From: Pseudomonadota bacterium
Lineage (GTDB): Bacteria > Pseudomonadota > Alphaproteobacteria > Sphingomonadales > Sphingomonadaceae
Length of the DNA: 43,964 nucleotides
Assembly: GCA_023416515.1 (NCBI GenBank)
Contig: JAEZHP010000118.1
Location: forward strand, 1-43,964
Direction of reading: 5' to 3'
The notes under the pieces were generated by a model that saw only the letters and a list, made by a program, of their open reading frames with translations, did no database searches and was not told where the DNA came from. The stretch's first letter is position 1. Every line of letters begins with the position of its first letter. This document shows positions 7,846-15,688 of the stretch, piece by piece. A program made the translations under genes and the position numbers.

Positions 7846-8035
7846 GTTCTTCTCCCTTCCTGGCGCCGGAGTCGCTTGGCCGGCGCGCAGAGAATACAGC
7901 CAGAAGGGGCCCGACGCACGCGGCTGCGTCGAAAACAACCGGATCGGAGACGAAAGTGTCGGGACGGACGGAGAGACTATTGTTCGATCCGTGATCCATG
8001 AGCCGACTTGAGCCAAGCTCGGGTGGCCCGCGCGA

Positions 8036-8308
8036 TCAACGGTCGGGGCGTTGCTCGGGATAAGATTCGCCGCGCTCGCGGGCCTCGCGGCGGGCTCGCT
8101 CTTCAGCGATGCGCGCCTCGCGCCCGCGGCGTTCGTCTTCCTCGCGAAGCTGGCGGCCTCGGGCGCGATCCGCCTCCGACCTGCTCGTGGTGACGGCATC
8201 GACACCGGCGCTGACCGCACGCACGGGCAGGGTGACGACGTCGAGCGCTGTCTTAGCGATGCAGCCCGAGAGGGCGACTGGAAGGGCGAGAAGGATCAGC
8301 GCGCGCAT
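8036..8308 (-). CDS. Small lipoprotein with a charged coiled tail
   Basis: The 90-aa product opens MRALILLALPVALSGCIAKT, a lipoprotein signal peptide with lipobox LSGC, so Cys16 should be acylated. The mature part begins with VVTLPVRAVSAGVDAVTTSRSE and continues into a helix of alternating Arg and Glu (about 50-82), probably a single charged helix or coiled coil. Anchoring in the outer or inner membrane is inferred from the lipobox. It is divergent from the GbsR-type regulator gene, with about 93 bp between the two start codons. Function unknown. Confidence 0.75.
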   Translation of the reverse strand: MRALILLALPVALSGCIAKTALDVVTLPVRAVSAGVDAVTTSRSEADRARGRQLREEDERRGREARIAEERARREARERGESYPEQRPDR

Positions 8309-8365
8309 CGTCAGCGGCCTAGCAGGAATGCGTTGCGCGGGCGTGAACGAAACGCCGGCCCGGGC

Positions 8366-8394
8366 TTGACTTCCGACAAGCTGTGTTCAACAAT
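8366..8394 (+). promoter_or_regulatory. Candidate promoter of the GbsR/DUF4166 operon
   Basis: TTGACT (8366-8371) is separated by 17 nt from AACAAT (8389-8394), which matches the -10 consensus at 4 of 6 positions. Transcription from it would start at about 8401, at or one base before the ATG at 8402. No Shine-Dalgarno sequence precedes that ATG. A leaderless mRNA is therefore likely; this is inferred. Confidence 0.4.
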
Positions 8395-8412
8395 TTCTGT
8401 CATGACAGAAAT
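8393..8412. promoter_or_regulatory. 20-bp perfect palindrome over the start codon (probable autoregulatory operator)
   Basis: ATTTCTGTCATGACAGAAAT is fully self-complementary and centred on CATG, so the start codon of the regulator gene lies in its middle. Dimeric MarR/GbsR proteins bind palindromes of this size. Its place over the predicted -10 end and transcription start would allow simple repression by exclusion. Binding by the adjacent regulator is inferred, not shown. Confidence 0.65.
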
Positions 8413-8974
8413 AGAGGAACATAGGTCGCAAGCCCGGATGGCGCCCGCGGTGGAGCGGTTCGTGCTTCACTGGGGCGACATGGGCGGGCGCTGGGGAGTC
8501 AACCGGTCGGTCGCCCAGATCCACGCGCTTCTCTACCTCGCCGAGCGGCCGCTGACCGCGGAGGATCTTGCCGACACGCTGGGGATCGCGCGCTCGAACG
8601 TGTCGAACAGCCTCAAGGAATTGCTCGGCTGGAAGCTCATCCGGCGCATTCCGGTGATGGGCGATCGCCGCGACCATTATGAGGCCGAGACCGATTTGTG
8701 GGAGATGCTGACCCGCATCGCCCAGGGCCGCAAGGAGCGCGAGCTCGATCCCGCCGCGAGCGCGATCCGGGCCTGCATCGCCGAGGCCGAGGGGGACGAG
8801 ACGGTGAACCCTGTGGCGCGGCGGCGGCTGGAGGAAATGGGCCGATTCGTCGGGGAGATCGAGCGCTGGTACGGCCAGATGATCAGCGTGCCGGCGCCCA
8901 AGCTCATGCAACTGATGAAGATGGGCACCAAGGTCGTCGACCTGCTGAGGCTCGGCCGCAAGGGGAAGGTGTGA
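8402..8974 (+). CDS. GbsR/MarR-family transcriptional regulator
   Basis: The 190-aa product has a GbsR-like N-terminus (FVLHWGDMGGRWGVNRSVAQ) and a winged helix: IHALLYLAERPLTAEDLADT, then LGIARSNVSNSLKELLGWKL as the recognition region, then RRIPVMGDRRDHYEAE as the wing. A helical C-terminal dimerisation region follows. GbsR-type repressors often control osmolyte or membrane-stress genes. Here it leads an operon with a DCC-type thiol protein and two DUF4166 proteins. A perfect palindrome overlaps its own start, which suggests autoregulation. The ATG lies inside the palindrome with no ribosome site. Confidence 0.88.
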   Translation: MTEIEEHRSQARMAPAVERFVLHWGDMGGRWGVNRSVAQIHALLYLAERPLTAEDLADTLGIARSNVSNSLKELLGWKLIRRIPVMGDRRDHYEAETDLWEMLTRIAQGRKERELDPAASAIRACIAEAEGDETVNPVARRRLEEMGRFVGEIERWYGQMISVPAPKLMQLMKMGTKVVDLLRLGRKGKV

Positions 8975-8977
8975 ACC

Positions 8978-9403
8978 ATGGCGGTTCGGCAAGAAGCGGT
9001 GAATGAGGGTGCTGCCCCGGTCATCGTCTTCGACGCCGAATGCGTCCTTTGCTCCGCCAATGCCAAGTTCGTCCTGAAGCATGACCGACGCGGCCATTTT
9101 CGGCTCGCGGCCCAACAGAGCGAGGCGGGAGCCGCGCTCTATCGCCGGTTCGGCATCGATCCAGCCGACCCCGAGACTCTGATCGTCGTCAGCGGTGACG
9201 AAGCAGCGCGCTACAGCGACGCCGTGTTCGCAATCGCTCGCGGCCTCGGCTGGCCCTGGCGGGCGGCCTGCGCCTTCAGAATGGTCCCGCGTTTCATCCG
9301 CGACCCCCTTTACCGGCTGGTCGCCCGCAACCGTTACCGGCTGTTCGGCAAAAGGCAGACCTGCTGGGCCCCGTCGCCCGAGCAGAGGGGGAGGATGCTA
9401 TGA
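8978..9403 (+). CDS. DCC1-like (DUF393/YuxK) thiol-disulfide protein
   Basis: The 141-aa protein carries the family signature near residues 16-26, VIVFDAECVLCSANAKFV, with the Asp-x-x-Cys-x-x-Cys motif. It also has the later 'D..ALYRR..', 'YSDAVFAIARGLGWPW' and C-terminal 'DPLYRLVARNRYRLFGK' blocks. The CxxC pair suggests redox activity on a protein or small thiol, but no substrate is established for the family. It follows the regulator by 3 nt (GGGGAAGG ribosome site) and overlaps the next gene by ATGA, so it belongs to the same operon. Confidence 0.88.
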   Translation: MAVRQEAVNEGAAPVIVFDAECVLCSANAKFVLKHDRRGHFRLAAQQSEAGAALYRRFGIDPADPETLIVVSGDEAARYSDAVFAIARGLGWPWRAACAFRMVPRFIRDPLYRLVARNRYRLFGKRQTCWAPSPEQRGRML

Positions 9404-10080
9404 TCGCACCGCGTCGCAAAGCTGCTCTTCAGGAAGCGCCCGCGTGGCCCGAGCGAGAGCCGAACCCGCTCGGCGACCTGCGCTTTCGTCGGCTGGTTGG
9501 CGAGGAGGGATGGGATCGGCTTCCCGCGGCCGTGCGGGAGCGGTTCGGGCATCGCGTCGCGGGATGCCGAACCATCCTTTACAGCGGCGAGGTCGTCGAC
9601 TGCAGGATGAGCCGCGCCGGGATGTGCCTGGCCCAGGCCGCTCGCCTGATCGGATCGCCTCTGCCGCTGAGCCGCGCCTGTGGGGTGCCCGCGGCGGTGA
9701 GCGTCACCGAGGACCCGGTGAGCGGGGGCCAGCATTGGTTGCGGATCTACGGCCGGGCGCGCGGCTTCCCGCAGATTATCTGCAGCTGCAAGGCGTTCGC
9801 CGGTCCGACCGGCCTTGAGGAATATCTCGGGTTCGGGTTCGGAATCGCGCTCAAGGTCGTTGCTGACGCCGAGGCCCTCCATTTCGTCGGCGATCATATC
9901 TTCTGGCGAGGGCTCGGTATTCGAATGCGCCTGCCGCGCTGGCTTTCGCCCGGGGATCTGACCGTAAGCCACGTCGACCGCGGCGATGGGTCCTTCACCT
10001 TCGAGCTCCATCTTCATCACCATTGGTTCGGCGAGCTGGTCAGGCAAGTCGCGACCTTCAGGGAAAGGCGGCTGTCATGA
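9400..10080 (+). CDS. Stand-alone DUF4166 protein
   Basis: The 226-aa product resembles the C-terminal domain of the next gene: FRRLVGEEGWDRLPAAVRER here against YRRLLGESFDRLPASVRSMH there, RLIG plus Pro-rich turns, and a final GELVRQVATF against GELIHYSGWL. DUF4166 is a soluble beta-rich domain without a known reaction. This copy has the fullest beta-barrel-like stretch, with QHWLRIYGRARGFPQIICS and FTFELHLHHHWFGELV. It overlaps both neighbours by ATGA. It may be a lipid or carotenoid-like ligand binder that works with the dehydrogenase; this is a guess. Confidence 0.82.
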   Translation: MIAPRRKAALQEAPAWPEREPNPLGDLRFRRLVGEEGWDRLPAAVRERFGHRVAGCRTILYSGEVVDCRMSRAGMCLAQAARLIGSPLPLSRACGVPAAVSVTEDPVSGGQHWLRIYGRARGFPQIICSCKAFAGPTGLEEYLGFGFGIALKVVADAEALHFVGDHIFWRGLGIRMRLPRWLSPGDLTVSHVDRGDGSFTFELHLHHHWFGELVRQVATFRERRLS

Positions 10081-11750
10081 GCCGGATCCTCGTCATCGGC
10101 GGCTATGGAGGCTTCGGCGCCAGGCTTTCGCGGCGGCTGGCGGCCAACGGTCACCGGGTGTTGGTCGGGGGACGAAGCGCGGACAAGGCTGCCGCCATGG
10201 CAGCCACTATCGACGGGGCGGAGCCGGTCGTGATCGATCGCAACGGCGATGTCGGCGCAGTGCTGGTGAACGTCAGGCCGGAACTGGTCGTGGACGCCGC
10301 CGGGCCGTTTCAGGGCAGCGGCTATCGGGTGCCCAAAGCGTGCATCTCGCTCGGCATCCCCTATCTGGATCTCGCCGATGCACGCGAATTCGTGTGCGGG
10401 ATCGATGTTCTCGACGGCGCCGCCCAAACCGCCGGAGTGGCGGTGGTGAGCGGAGCTTCGAGCGTCCCCGCATTGTCGGGAGCCGTCGCTCGACACCTGG
10501 CTGAGGGACTGGACCGGGTTACCTCGGTCGAGACGGCGCTGAGCGCCTCGAGCCGCTCCTCTGCCGGAAGATCGGTGGTTCAAGCCGTGCTCAGCTACGT
10601 CGGAATGCCGGTGCGTCTATGGCGCGGCGGCCTCTGGCAGCAGAGGCCCGGCTGGCAGGACTTGCGGCGCCAGAATTACGCGGCGGCAGGCTTCAAACCC
10701 CTCAATCGTATCGTCGCCCTGTGCGACGTGCCCGACCTGCAGCTTCTACCGGCGTCGCTGCCCGGGCAGCCCTCGGTCACATTTCGCGCCGGTAACGAAT
10801 CTTCCGCCCAGATGGTCGTCCTGTGGCTTCTCAGCTGGCCGGTCCGCTGGGGCTGGTTGCGCTCCCCGCACCGGCTGGCACGATGGTTCTTGCCCCTCCA
10901 GCAGCGGCTCGCACGGTGGAGCAGTGATCGCTCCGCGATGGCCATGACGATGAAGGGCTGGAGCGACGGCCGCCCGGTGACGAAGCGCTGGACGATCGTT
11001 GCGGAGCAGGGTGACGGCCCGGAAATCCCCACATTGGCCGGCGAGCTTTTGGCGGAGGATCTGCTCGCCGGACGCGTCGCGCCCGGAGCGCGCCATGGAG
11101 CGGGCCTGCTTAGCCTCGACCGTTTCGAGCCGCTGTTCGGCCGGATCGCGGTTCGGCAGGAGACGGTCGAGCTCGAGACAAGTGAGCCGCTCTATCGGCG
11201 GTTGCTCGGCGAGAGCTTCGACAGGCTGCCGGCGTCGGTGAGATCAATGCACGAAGTCCATGGAGATGCCGGGGCCGCGGGCGAAGGTGAGGTGAAGCGA
11301 GGCGGCGGTCTACTCGGCCGGCTGATCGGCGCCATCGTCGGCTTCCCACCCGCTGGCACCTACCCCGTCCATGTCGAATTCCTGGAGCAGGGCGGGCGCG
11401 AGCGGTGGATCCGCCATTTCGGCCCTCATCGTTTCTGGAGCTGGTTCAGCATCCGGGGCGGACTGCTCTACGAGCGGTTCGGGCTGCTTCGCTTCGGCTT
11501 CGAATTGCCCTGCGACGAGAGTGCGCTGCGCATGCGGCTGGTGCGGTGGAGCGCGGCCGGGGTGCCCTTGCCGCTGTTCCTTGCGCCCCGCGTCAACGCC
11601 CGGGAGTGGCAGGAGGACGATCGATTCCTCTTCGACGATCGGATCACGATGCCCCTGATCGGCGAGTTGATCCACTATTCGGGCTGGCTTCGGCCGGTGG
11701 GCGCGGCCGGCCAGGCCGCAACGGATCGGAGCCTCAAGACCGCAGCCTAG
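10077..11750 (+). CDS. Saccharopine dehydrogenase-like NAD(P)-binding protein fused to DUF4166
   Basis: With the ATG at 10077 the product is 557 aa. Residues 1-20 form a Rossmann entry (ILVIGGYGGFGARLSRRLA), followed by GGRSADKA (dinucleotide specificity loop) and VVDAAGPFQGSGYRVPKACI, as in saccharopine dehydrogenase/SCCPDH proteins. The middle (about 230-320) contains Trp/Arg-rich amphipathic segments (VVLWLLSWPVRWGWLR) that may touch the membrane. From about 370 a DUF4166 domain follows, paralogous to the preceding gene. The reaction is unknown; a redox step on a hydrophobic substrate is inferred. Confidence 0.85.
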   Translation: MSRILVIGGYGGFGARLSRRLAANGHRVLVGGRSADKAAAMAATIDGAEPVVIDRNGDVGAVLVNVRPELVVDAAGPFQGSGYRVPKACISLGIPYLDLADAREFVCGIDVLDGAAQTAGVAVVSGASSVPALSGAVARHLAEGLDRVTSVETALSASSRSSAGRSVVQAVLSYVGMPVRLWRGGLWQQRPGWQDLRRQNYAAAGFKPLNRIVALCDVPDLQLLPASLPGQPSVTFRAGNESSAQMVVLWLLSWPVRWGWLRSPHRLARWFLPLQQRLARWSSDRSAMAMTMKGWSDGRPVTKRWTIVAEQGDGPEIPTLAGELLAEDLLAGRVAPGARHGAGLLSLDRFEPLFGRIAVRQETVELETSEPLYRRLLGESFDRLPASVRSMHEVHGDAGAAGEGEVKRGGGLLGRLIGAIVGFPPAGTYPVHVEFLEQGGRERWIRHFGPHRFWSWFSIRGGLLYERFGLLRFGFELPCDESALRMRLVRWSAAGVPLPLFLAPRVNAREWQEDDRFLFDDRITMPLIGELIHYSGWLRPVGAAGQAATDRSLKTAA

Positions 11751-11759
11751 GGGGGAGCA

Positions 11760-12188
11760 ATGGCGATACCGGAGGAAGAAAGGCCCACGGCGGCGCGGGT
11801 CATGCTGGGATTCATTGCGGCGGCGTTCGCAGCGGTGACGGCCGCGATCGTGATGATGGAGGGCGCTGCTGGGGACATGGAGCTCGAGGGAATGCTCGGA
11901 TTTGCCGTCTTCGCGTTCCTGTTCGGGATCCCGATCGCCCTTATCGCCATCCTGGTCATGGCCCTGCCGGCCTATCTCTTGATGCGCCGGCACTGGTATG
12001 TCCGATGGTGGAATGCCGGGCTGAGCGGCGCCGTCATCGGGAGCGTTGGCGGTTCGCTGCTCGGTGGATCCGACATGACCGCAATGGCTCAGATGGCGCT
12101 AGCCGGCTCGGTTGGAGGCCTGGCGTTCTGGGCCGTCGTGCGCCCGCGCGGAACTCATGTTCGAATCGACGCCGAGACGTTCCGCTAG
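11760..12188 (+). CDS. Four-span integral membrane protein
   Basis: The 142-aa protein shows four hydrophobic segments: about 13-35 (ARVMLGFIAAAFAAVTAAIV), 44-72 (LGFAVFAFLFGIPIALIAIL), 86-102 and 105-125 (glycine-rich). A charged C-terminus ends RPRGTHVRIDAETFR. It lies 9 nt after the DUF4166 dehydrogenase with a GGGGGAG ribosome site, so it probably closes that operon. No family is recognised. Its last 90 nt overlap, in antisense, the 3' end of the serine protease gene, so one of the two C-termini may be shorter in practice. Confidence 0.65.
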   Translation: MAIPEEERPTAARVMLGFIAAAFAAVTAAIVMMEGAAGDMELEGMLGFAVFAFLFGIPIALIAILVMALPAYLLMRRHWYVRWWNAGLSGAVIGSVGGSLLGGSDMTAMAQMALAGSVGGLAFWAVVRPRGTHVRIDAETFR

Positions 12189-13388
12189 GTCGCGAGTGAG
12201 CAGGCGCCAGCCTTCGGGCAGGAAGTCCGTCGACATGAAATAGTAGAAGTTGCAGCTGCCCGAGCGGGTCCAGTTGCCGCCCTTGTTGAGGCCGAGTGCC
12301 GTGGTTCCGATGAAGATCGGGCCGCCGCTGTCGCCGGCGGCGCAGGTCGGGCCCTTGACGGTGATCCAGGTCGGCTCGCACGGGCCGCCGCACATGTTGC
12401 CGGGCGGGGCATAATCGGTGAGCTGGATCTCGGCGCAGCCGTAGCCGCTGCTCTCTCCGCGGTGGCAGGCGATGTCGCCGGCGCGCAAGGTGGCTCCGCC
12501 GCGGGCGGCGGTGACTGGGCGGGCGGCGCGCTTGTCGGCGTCGGCGTAGAAGAGCGGGCTCAGCGGCTCGTCGCTGACATGGACCTGGACGTCCTGGCTG
12601 CCTGCGCCCCAGCCGGCGACGAAGGTCAGCTTCTGGCTTCGGCCGCCGGGCTGGAGGAGGGTGAGGTCGTCGGCGCAATGGGCGGCGGTGGTGAGGCCGG
12701 TGCGGGCGCCGTCGGTGACGGTGAAGCCGGCGGTGCACCAGGTGCGTCGGCCGCTGGCAGGGTTGATGCCCTCGACCCGGCCGCCGCCCGAAGCGTCGGA
12801 GTTGCGGCTTTCGCCGAGCGCGAGGCCGAAGCGGATGGGGACCCCGGTCAGCGCTTCCAGACGCGCCTTGGTCTCGGCCACCCGTTCGGGCGGGAAACGG
12901 GCAGGGTTGCCGAGCACGACAAGCTCACCGGTGCGCGGGTCGAAGCCCATGCCTTCGTTGCCCGGGGTCGCGGCGACGATGGCGTCGCGGTGGCGGCGCA
13001 TGGCGGCGACGACCTGCTCGCGGGTCGCGGCGGCTCCGGTGACGAAATGGACCGGCACGTCCATGCCGCCGACGCGCAGGGCGGTGTCGAGCGCCGGCTC
13101 ATCGCCGGTGAGGCGGACGACGATGCGGTAGGCCGGCCGATGCTCGATGGCGATGCCTGCAACCCGCTCGGAATGGCGGCGAAGAAGGCGGTCGAGCGGA
13201 GCGACGCTGAGCTCCTGCGCGCGCAGGCGGCGAAGGGCCTCGCTCGGAGCGACCGCGAAGAGATTGGCGTAGGCGGTCGCGTCCTGGGTGAGCGCCTCGG
13301 CCGGGGTCTGCACGCGCGGCCCTGGGGCGCCCTGCGCGGCGGCTGGCGTGGCGACGGCAAGGGCGAGGAATAGGAAGAATTTGCGCAA
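12099..13388 (-). CDS. Secreted trypsin-like serine protease with a pro-region
   Basis: From the TTG at 13388 the product starts MRKFFLFLALAVATPAAAQG, a clean signal peptide, so this start is preferred to the TTG at 13439, which adds 17 polar residues. A pro-region of about 200 aa (with RPAYRIVVRLTGDEPALD) resembles the alpha-lytic protease/streptogrisin pro-domain. The catalytic domain has TWCTAGFTV, the His of TTAAHC (about 237), a likely Asp in QDVQVHV (about 266) and the Ser of GDSGGP (about 354), plus paired cysteines. It is probably periplasmic or extracellular and autoprocessed. Its 3' end overlaps the convergent membrane-protein gene by 90 nt. Confidence 0.85.
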   Translation of the reverse strand: MRKFFLFLALAVATPAAAQGAPGPRVQTPAEALTQDATAYANLFAVAPSEALRRLRAQELSVAPLDRLLRRHSERVAGIAIEHRPAYRIVVRLTGDEPALDTALRVGGMDVPVHFVTGAAATREQVVAAMRRHRDAIVAATPGNEGMGFDPRTGELVVLGNPARFPPERVAETKARLEALTGVPIRFGLALGESRNSDASGGGRVEGINPASGRRTWCTAGFTVTDGARTGLTTAAHCADDLTLLQPGGRSQKLTFVAGWGAGSQDVQVHVSDEPLSPLFYADADKRAARPVTAARGGATLRAGDIACHRGESSGYGCAEIQLTDYAPPGNMCGGPCEPTWITVKGPTCAAGDSGGPIFIGTTALGLNKGGNWTRSGSCNFYYFMSTDFLPEGWRLLTRDLAERLGVDSNMSSARAHDGPERQASNRAG

Positions 13389-13449
13389 AGCTGGACCCGC
13401 TCGAGTGAGACGCTCTTGCCTTCCGCTGGATTGACTCAAGCTGACCGAC

Positions 13450-14256
13450 TCAGGCCTTGCGCGCGATGATCTCGGCGACGAGCGGGGTGATCATCAGCGT
13501 ATCCTCGGGACAATTGTCGAGGGCCCTGGCGAAGCGCGCCGCCTCGTCGGCTTCGGCATAGCCGAGCTCGTGGAGGCGGGCGGCGTTGACCGCCATGAAG
13601 GCGGCCGGCCAGCGCCAGGTGAAATCGCTCGGGCGAACGATCTCGATCAGAGGCCGGGTGGCAACGATCTCGAGGCCCGCGGCTCGGAGCATGTCGGGGA
13701 GTTGGAGGGCGATGTCGGGCTCGCCGCCGCTGTCGCGCCAGCTTCGGATGACGAGGTCGCGGAAGCGCTCGACATCCGGATTGGGCGGCATCGTCCGCCA
13801 CGCGCCGTAGTCGGCATATTCGTGGAAGACCGCGACTCCGCCGGGCTTCAGCGCCTGGGCGATGTGGCGAACCGTGGCGGCGGGATCGGCGACGAAGGAG
13901 AGCAGCCAGCGGCACCAGGTGGCGTCCGCGATATCCTCGCCAAAGCCTGCCTCAGAGACGTCGTGGCTTCTCATCTCGATGTTGGCGAGACCCTGGCGGC
14001 CGGCGCGGTCCTGCAGCGATCCCAGGAAGTTGGGCGAGCGCTCAAGGGCGATGACTCGGCCCGTGGGGCCGACGATCTCGGCGAGGTCGGTGGCGGCGAA
14101 GCCCGGCCCGGCGCCGACGTCGATCACGGTCATTCCCGGCGCGATCCCGGCCGCGGTCCAGCCGTCGAGGACGTGGCGGCGCCACACCCGATGCTGGAGG
14201 CCGAGCCGCTCGATCTCGTCTTCTTGCGTCCCGAGGACGTAATCACCTTCGCTCAT
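13450..14256 (-). CDS. SAM-dependent methyltransferase (class I)
   Basis: The 268-aa product has the class I motif I at about 43-50 (VIDVGAGPGFAA), acidic motif II (VIALERSP) and the later ADATWCRWLLSFVADPAATV and LKPGGVAVFHEYADYG, the usual 'post-motif III' region. It resembles UbiE/Methyltransf_11-like enzymes acting on small molecules. The substrate is not readable from the sequence. Opening residues YVLGTQEDEIERLGLQHRVW are common in a subgroup of these enzymes. It ends 62 nt upstream of the protease start on the same strand, so co-transcription is possible. Confidence 0.82.
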   Translation of the reverse strand: MSEGDYVLGTQEDEIERLGLQHRVWRRHVLDGWTAAGIAPGMTVIDVGAGPGFAATDLAEIVGPTGRVIALERSPNFLGSLQDRAGRQGLANIEMRSHDVSEAGFGEDIADATWCRWLLSFVADPAATVRHIAQALKPGGVAVFHEYADYGAWRTMPPNPDVERFRDLVIRSWRDSGGEPDIALQLPDMLRAAGLEIVATRPLIEIVRPSDFTWRWPAAFMAVNAARLHELGYAEADEAARFARALDNCPEDTLMITPLVAEIIARKA

Positions 14257-14317
14257 TCGCGCTCTGTGCGGAGCCGCGCCGCATCAGGCCAGCCGAATCT
14301 TGCGCTCAAACGCAAAA

Positions 14318-14341
14318 GGGCGGCCCGTTGCCGGACCGCCC
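14318..14341 (-). terminator. Intrinsic terminator downstream of rpsI
   Basis: On the minus strand GGGCGG pairs with CCGCCC, with an inner CCG/CGG extension and a short loop. TTTTGCGTTT follows. It lies about 146 nt after the rpsI stop and fits the end of the rplM-rpsI operon. Confidence 0.7.
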
Positions 14342-14371
14342 CTCTGGTGATTCACTTTGCTTTCGGCAGCC

Positions 14372-14394
14372 GTCACGGGAGTAAATCCCGTGAC
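14372..14394. repeat. 9-bp perfect stem-loop in the rpsI 3' region
   Basis: GTCACGGGA and TCCCGTGAC form a perfect stem around GTAAA. It sits between the rpsI stop and the terminator at 14318-14341. A further inverted pair, AGCGATAAG (14430) and CTTATCGCT (14486), brackets more hairpin-forming sequence up to the stop codon. The whole 14257-14486 gap has no gene. It looks like a structured 3' untranslated region or a palindromic repeat cluster. Confidence 0.5.
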
Positions 14395-14486
14395 GTCGAT
14401 CCGGTCGGCTCCGCCGCCGGTCGGCCGGCAGCGATAAGTCTTCGCACTGCTTCGACGACGCTTCGCGTCGGCGGCGCTGCGCTCGC

Positions 14487-15053
14487 TTATCGCTTGCTGA
14501 ACTGGAAGCTGCGACGCGCCTTTGCGCGGCCGTACTTCTTACGCTCGACGACGCGCGGGTCGCGGGTCAGGAAGCCGGCCTGCTTGACCGCGGTGCGGAG
14601 CGCCGGCTCGAAGCGCGACAGCGCCTGGGCGATGCCATGCTTGACCGCGCCGGCCTGGCCGGAGAGGCCGCCGCCGGAAACGGTGCAGACCACGTCATAC
14701 TGCTCGCGGCGCTCGGCGACGTCGAACGGCTGGTTGATGACCAGACGAAGAGTCGGACGCGCGAAATAGACTTCCTGGTCGCGGCCGTTGACGGTGATCT
14801 TGCCGGTGCCCGGCTTCAGCCACACGCGGGCGACGGCGTCCTTGCGGCGGCCGGTCGCATAAGCGCGGCCATGAGCGTCGAGCTGCTGCTCACGAAGGAC
14901 CGCGGCGATCTGCGGACCTTGCGTCGAGACGCCATGGTCGTCGACCGGCTGCTCGCGGCGACCGCGGCCGCCCGAAGCGGCGGGAGCCGGCGCGGCGGCC
15001 TGGCCCTCGACGACGGCGCCGATATCGGAAAGGGACTGACGATTATCGGTCAT
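14487..15053 (-). CDS. rpsI: 30S ribosomal protein S9
   Basis: The C-terminal 130 residues are typical S9: YATGRRKDAVARVWLKPGTG, ITVNGRDQEVYF, GGGLSGQAGAVKHGIAQAL and the basic tail KKYGRAKARRSFQFSKR that reaches the ribosomal P site. The 188-aa length includes an N-terminal extension of about 60 residues (Ala/Pro/Gly-rich) not present in E. coli S9 (about 130 aa); such extensions occur in alphaproteobacteria. It starts 3 nt after the rplM stop, the usual pair. Confidence 0.97.
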   Translation of the reverse strand: MTDNRQSLSDIGAVVEGQAAAPAPAASGGRGRREQPVDDHGVSTQGPQIAAVLREQQLDAHGRAYATGRRKDAVARVWLKPGTGKITVNGRDQEVYFARPTLRLVINQPFDVAERREQYDVVCTVSGGGLSGQAGAVKHGIAQALSRFEPALRTAVKQAGFLTRDPRVVERKKYGRAKARRSFQFSKR

Positions 15054-15056
15054 TGC

Positions 15057-15536
15057 TTACGCACCCACCTTGTTCTTGCGGTTCATGGCCGCGACATCGA
15101 GGACCTGCGGGTTCTGGCCGCCGTGCGGGTGCTCGGTGCCGTTGTAGAGGTGCAGGGCACGCATCTGATCACGGCCGAGCGGGCCGCGCGGAATCATGCG
15201 CTCGATCGCCTTCTCGAGGACGCGCTCCGGGAAGCGGCCATCGAGGACCTTGCCCGCAGTGATGCCCTTGATACCGCCCGGATAACCGGTGTGGCGGTAA
15301 TAGACCTTGTCCTGCAGCTTGTTGCCGGTGAAGCGGACCTTGTCGGCATTGATGATGACGACATGATCGCCGCAATCGACGTGCGGGGTGTAGGACGGCT
15401 TGTGCTTGCCGCGCAGGATGTTCGCGACGATCGTGGCGAGACGCCCGACGACGAGACCGTCGGCGTCGATCAAATGCCACTTCTTTTCCACCTCGGCCGG
15501 CTTCGCCGACTTGGTGGTCTTGAGGAGCGCCTTCAT
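15057..15536 (-). CDS. rplM: 50S ribosomal protein L13
   Basis: The 159-aa product has the L13 sequence: KKWHLIDADGLVVGRLAT, ILRGKHKPSYTPHVDCGDHV, YYRHTGYPGGIKG, RMIPRGPLGRDQMRAL, LYNGTEHPHGGQNP. L13 is an early-assembly protein of the large subunit. The ATG at 15536 (MKALLKTT) fits the family; the in-frame 27-residue extension to 15617 does not. The upstream minus strand contains TTGACT at 15643-15638, a possible -35 element, without a convincing -10. It is followed directly by rpsI. Confidence 0.97.
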   Translation of the reverse strand: MKALLKTTKSAKPAEVEKKWHLIDADGLVVGRLATIVANILRGKHKPSYTPHVDCGDHVVIINADKVRFTGNKLQDKVYYRHTGYPGGIKGITAGKVLDGRFPERVLEKAIERMIPRGPLGRDQMRALHLYNGTEHPHGGQNPQVLDVAAMNRKNKVGA

Positions 15537-15688
15537 GGGCCCTGGACCTTTTCTTAGAAACGGAAAGGCGCCGCCCATACCTGAGAACAAGCGGGAGGCG
15601 GCGCTGCGAGCGGCCAAATGGCAGCGAAGGCCCGGAAAGTCAATGAAGCTGCGGGTTTCGTGAGAGGTAAAATAATACCTTGCCGATC

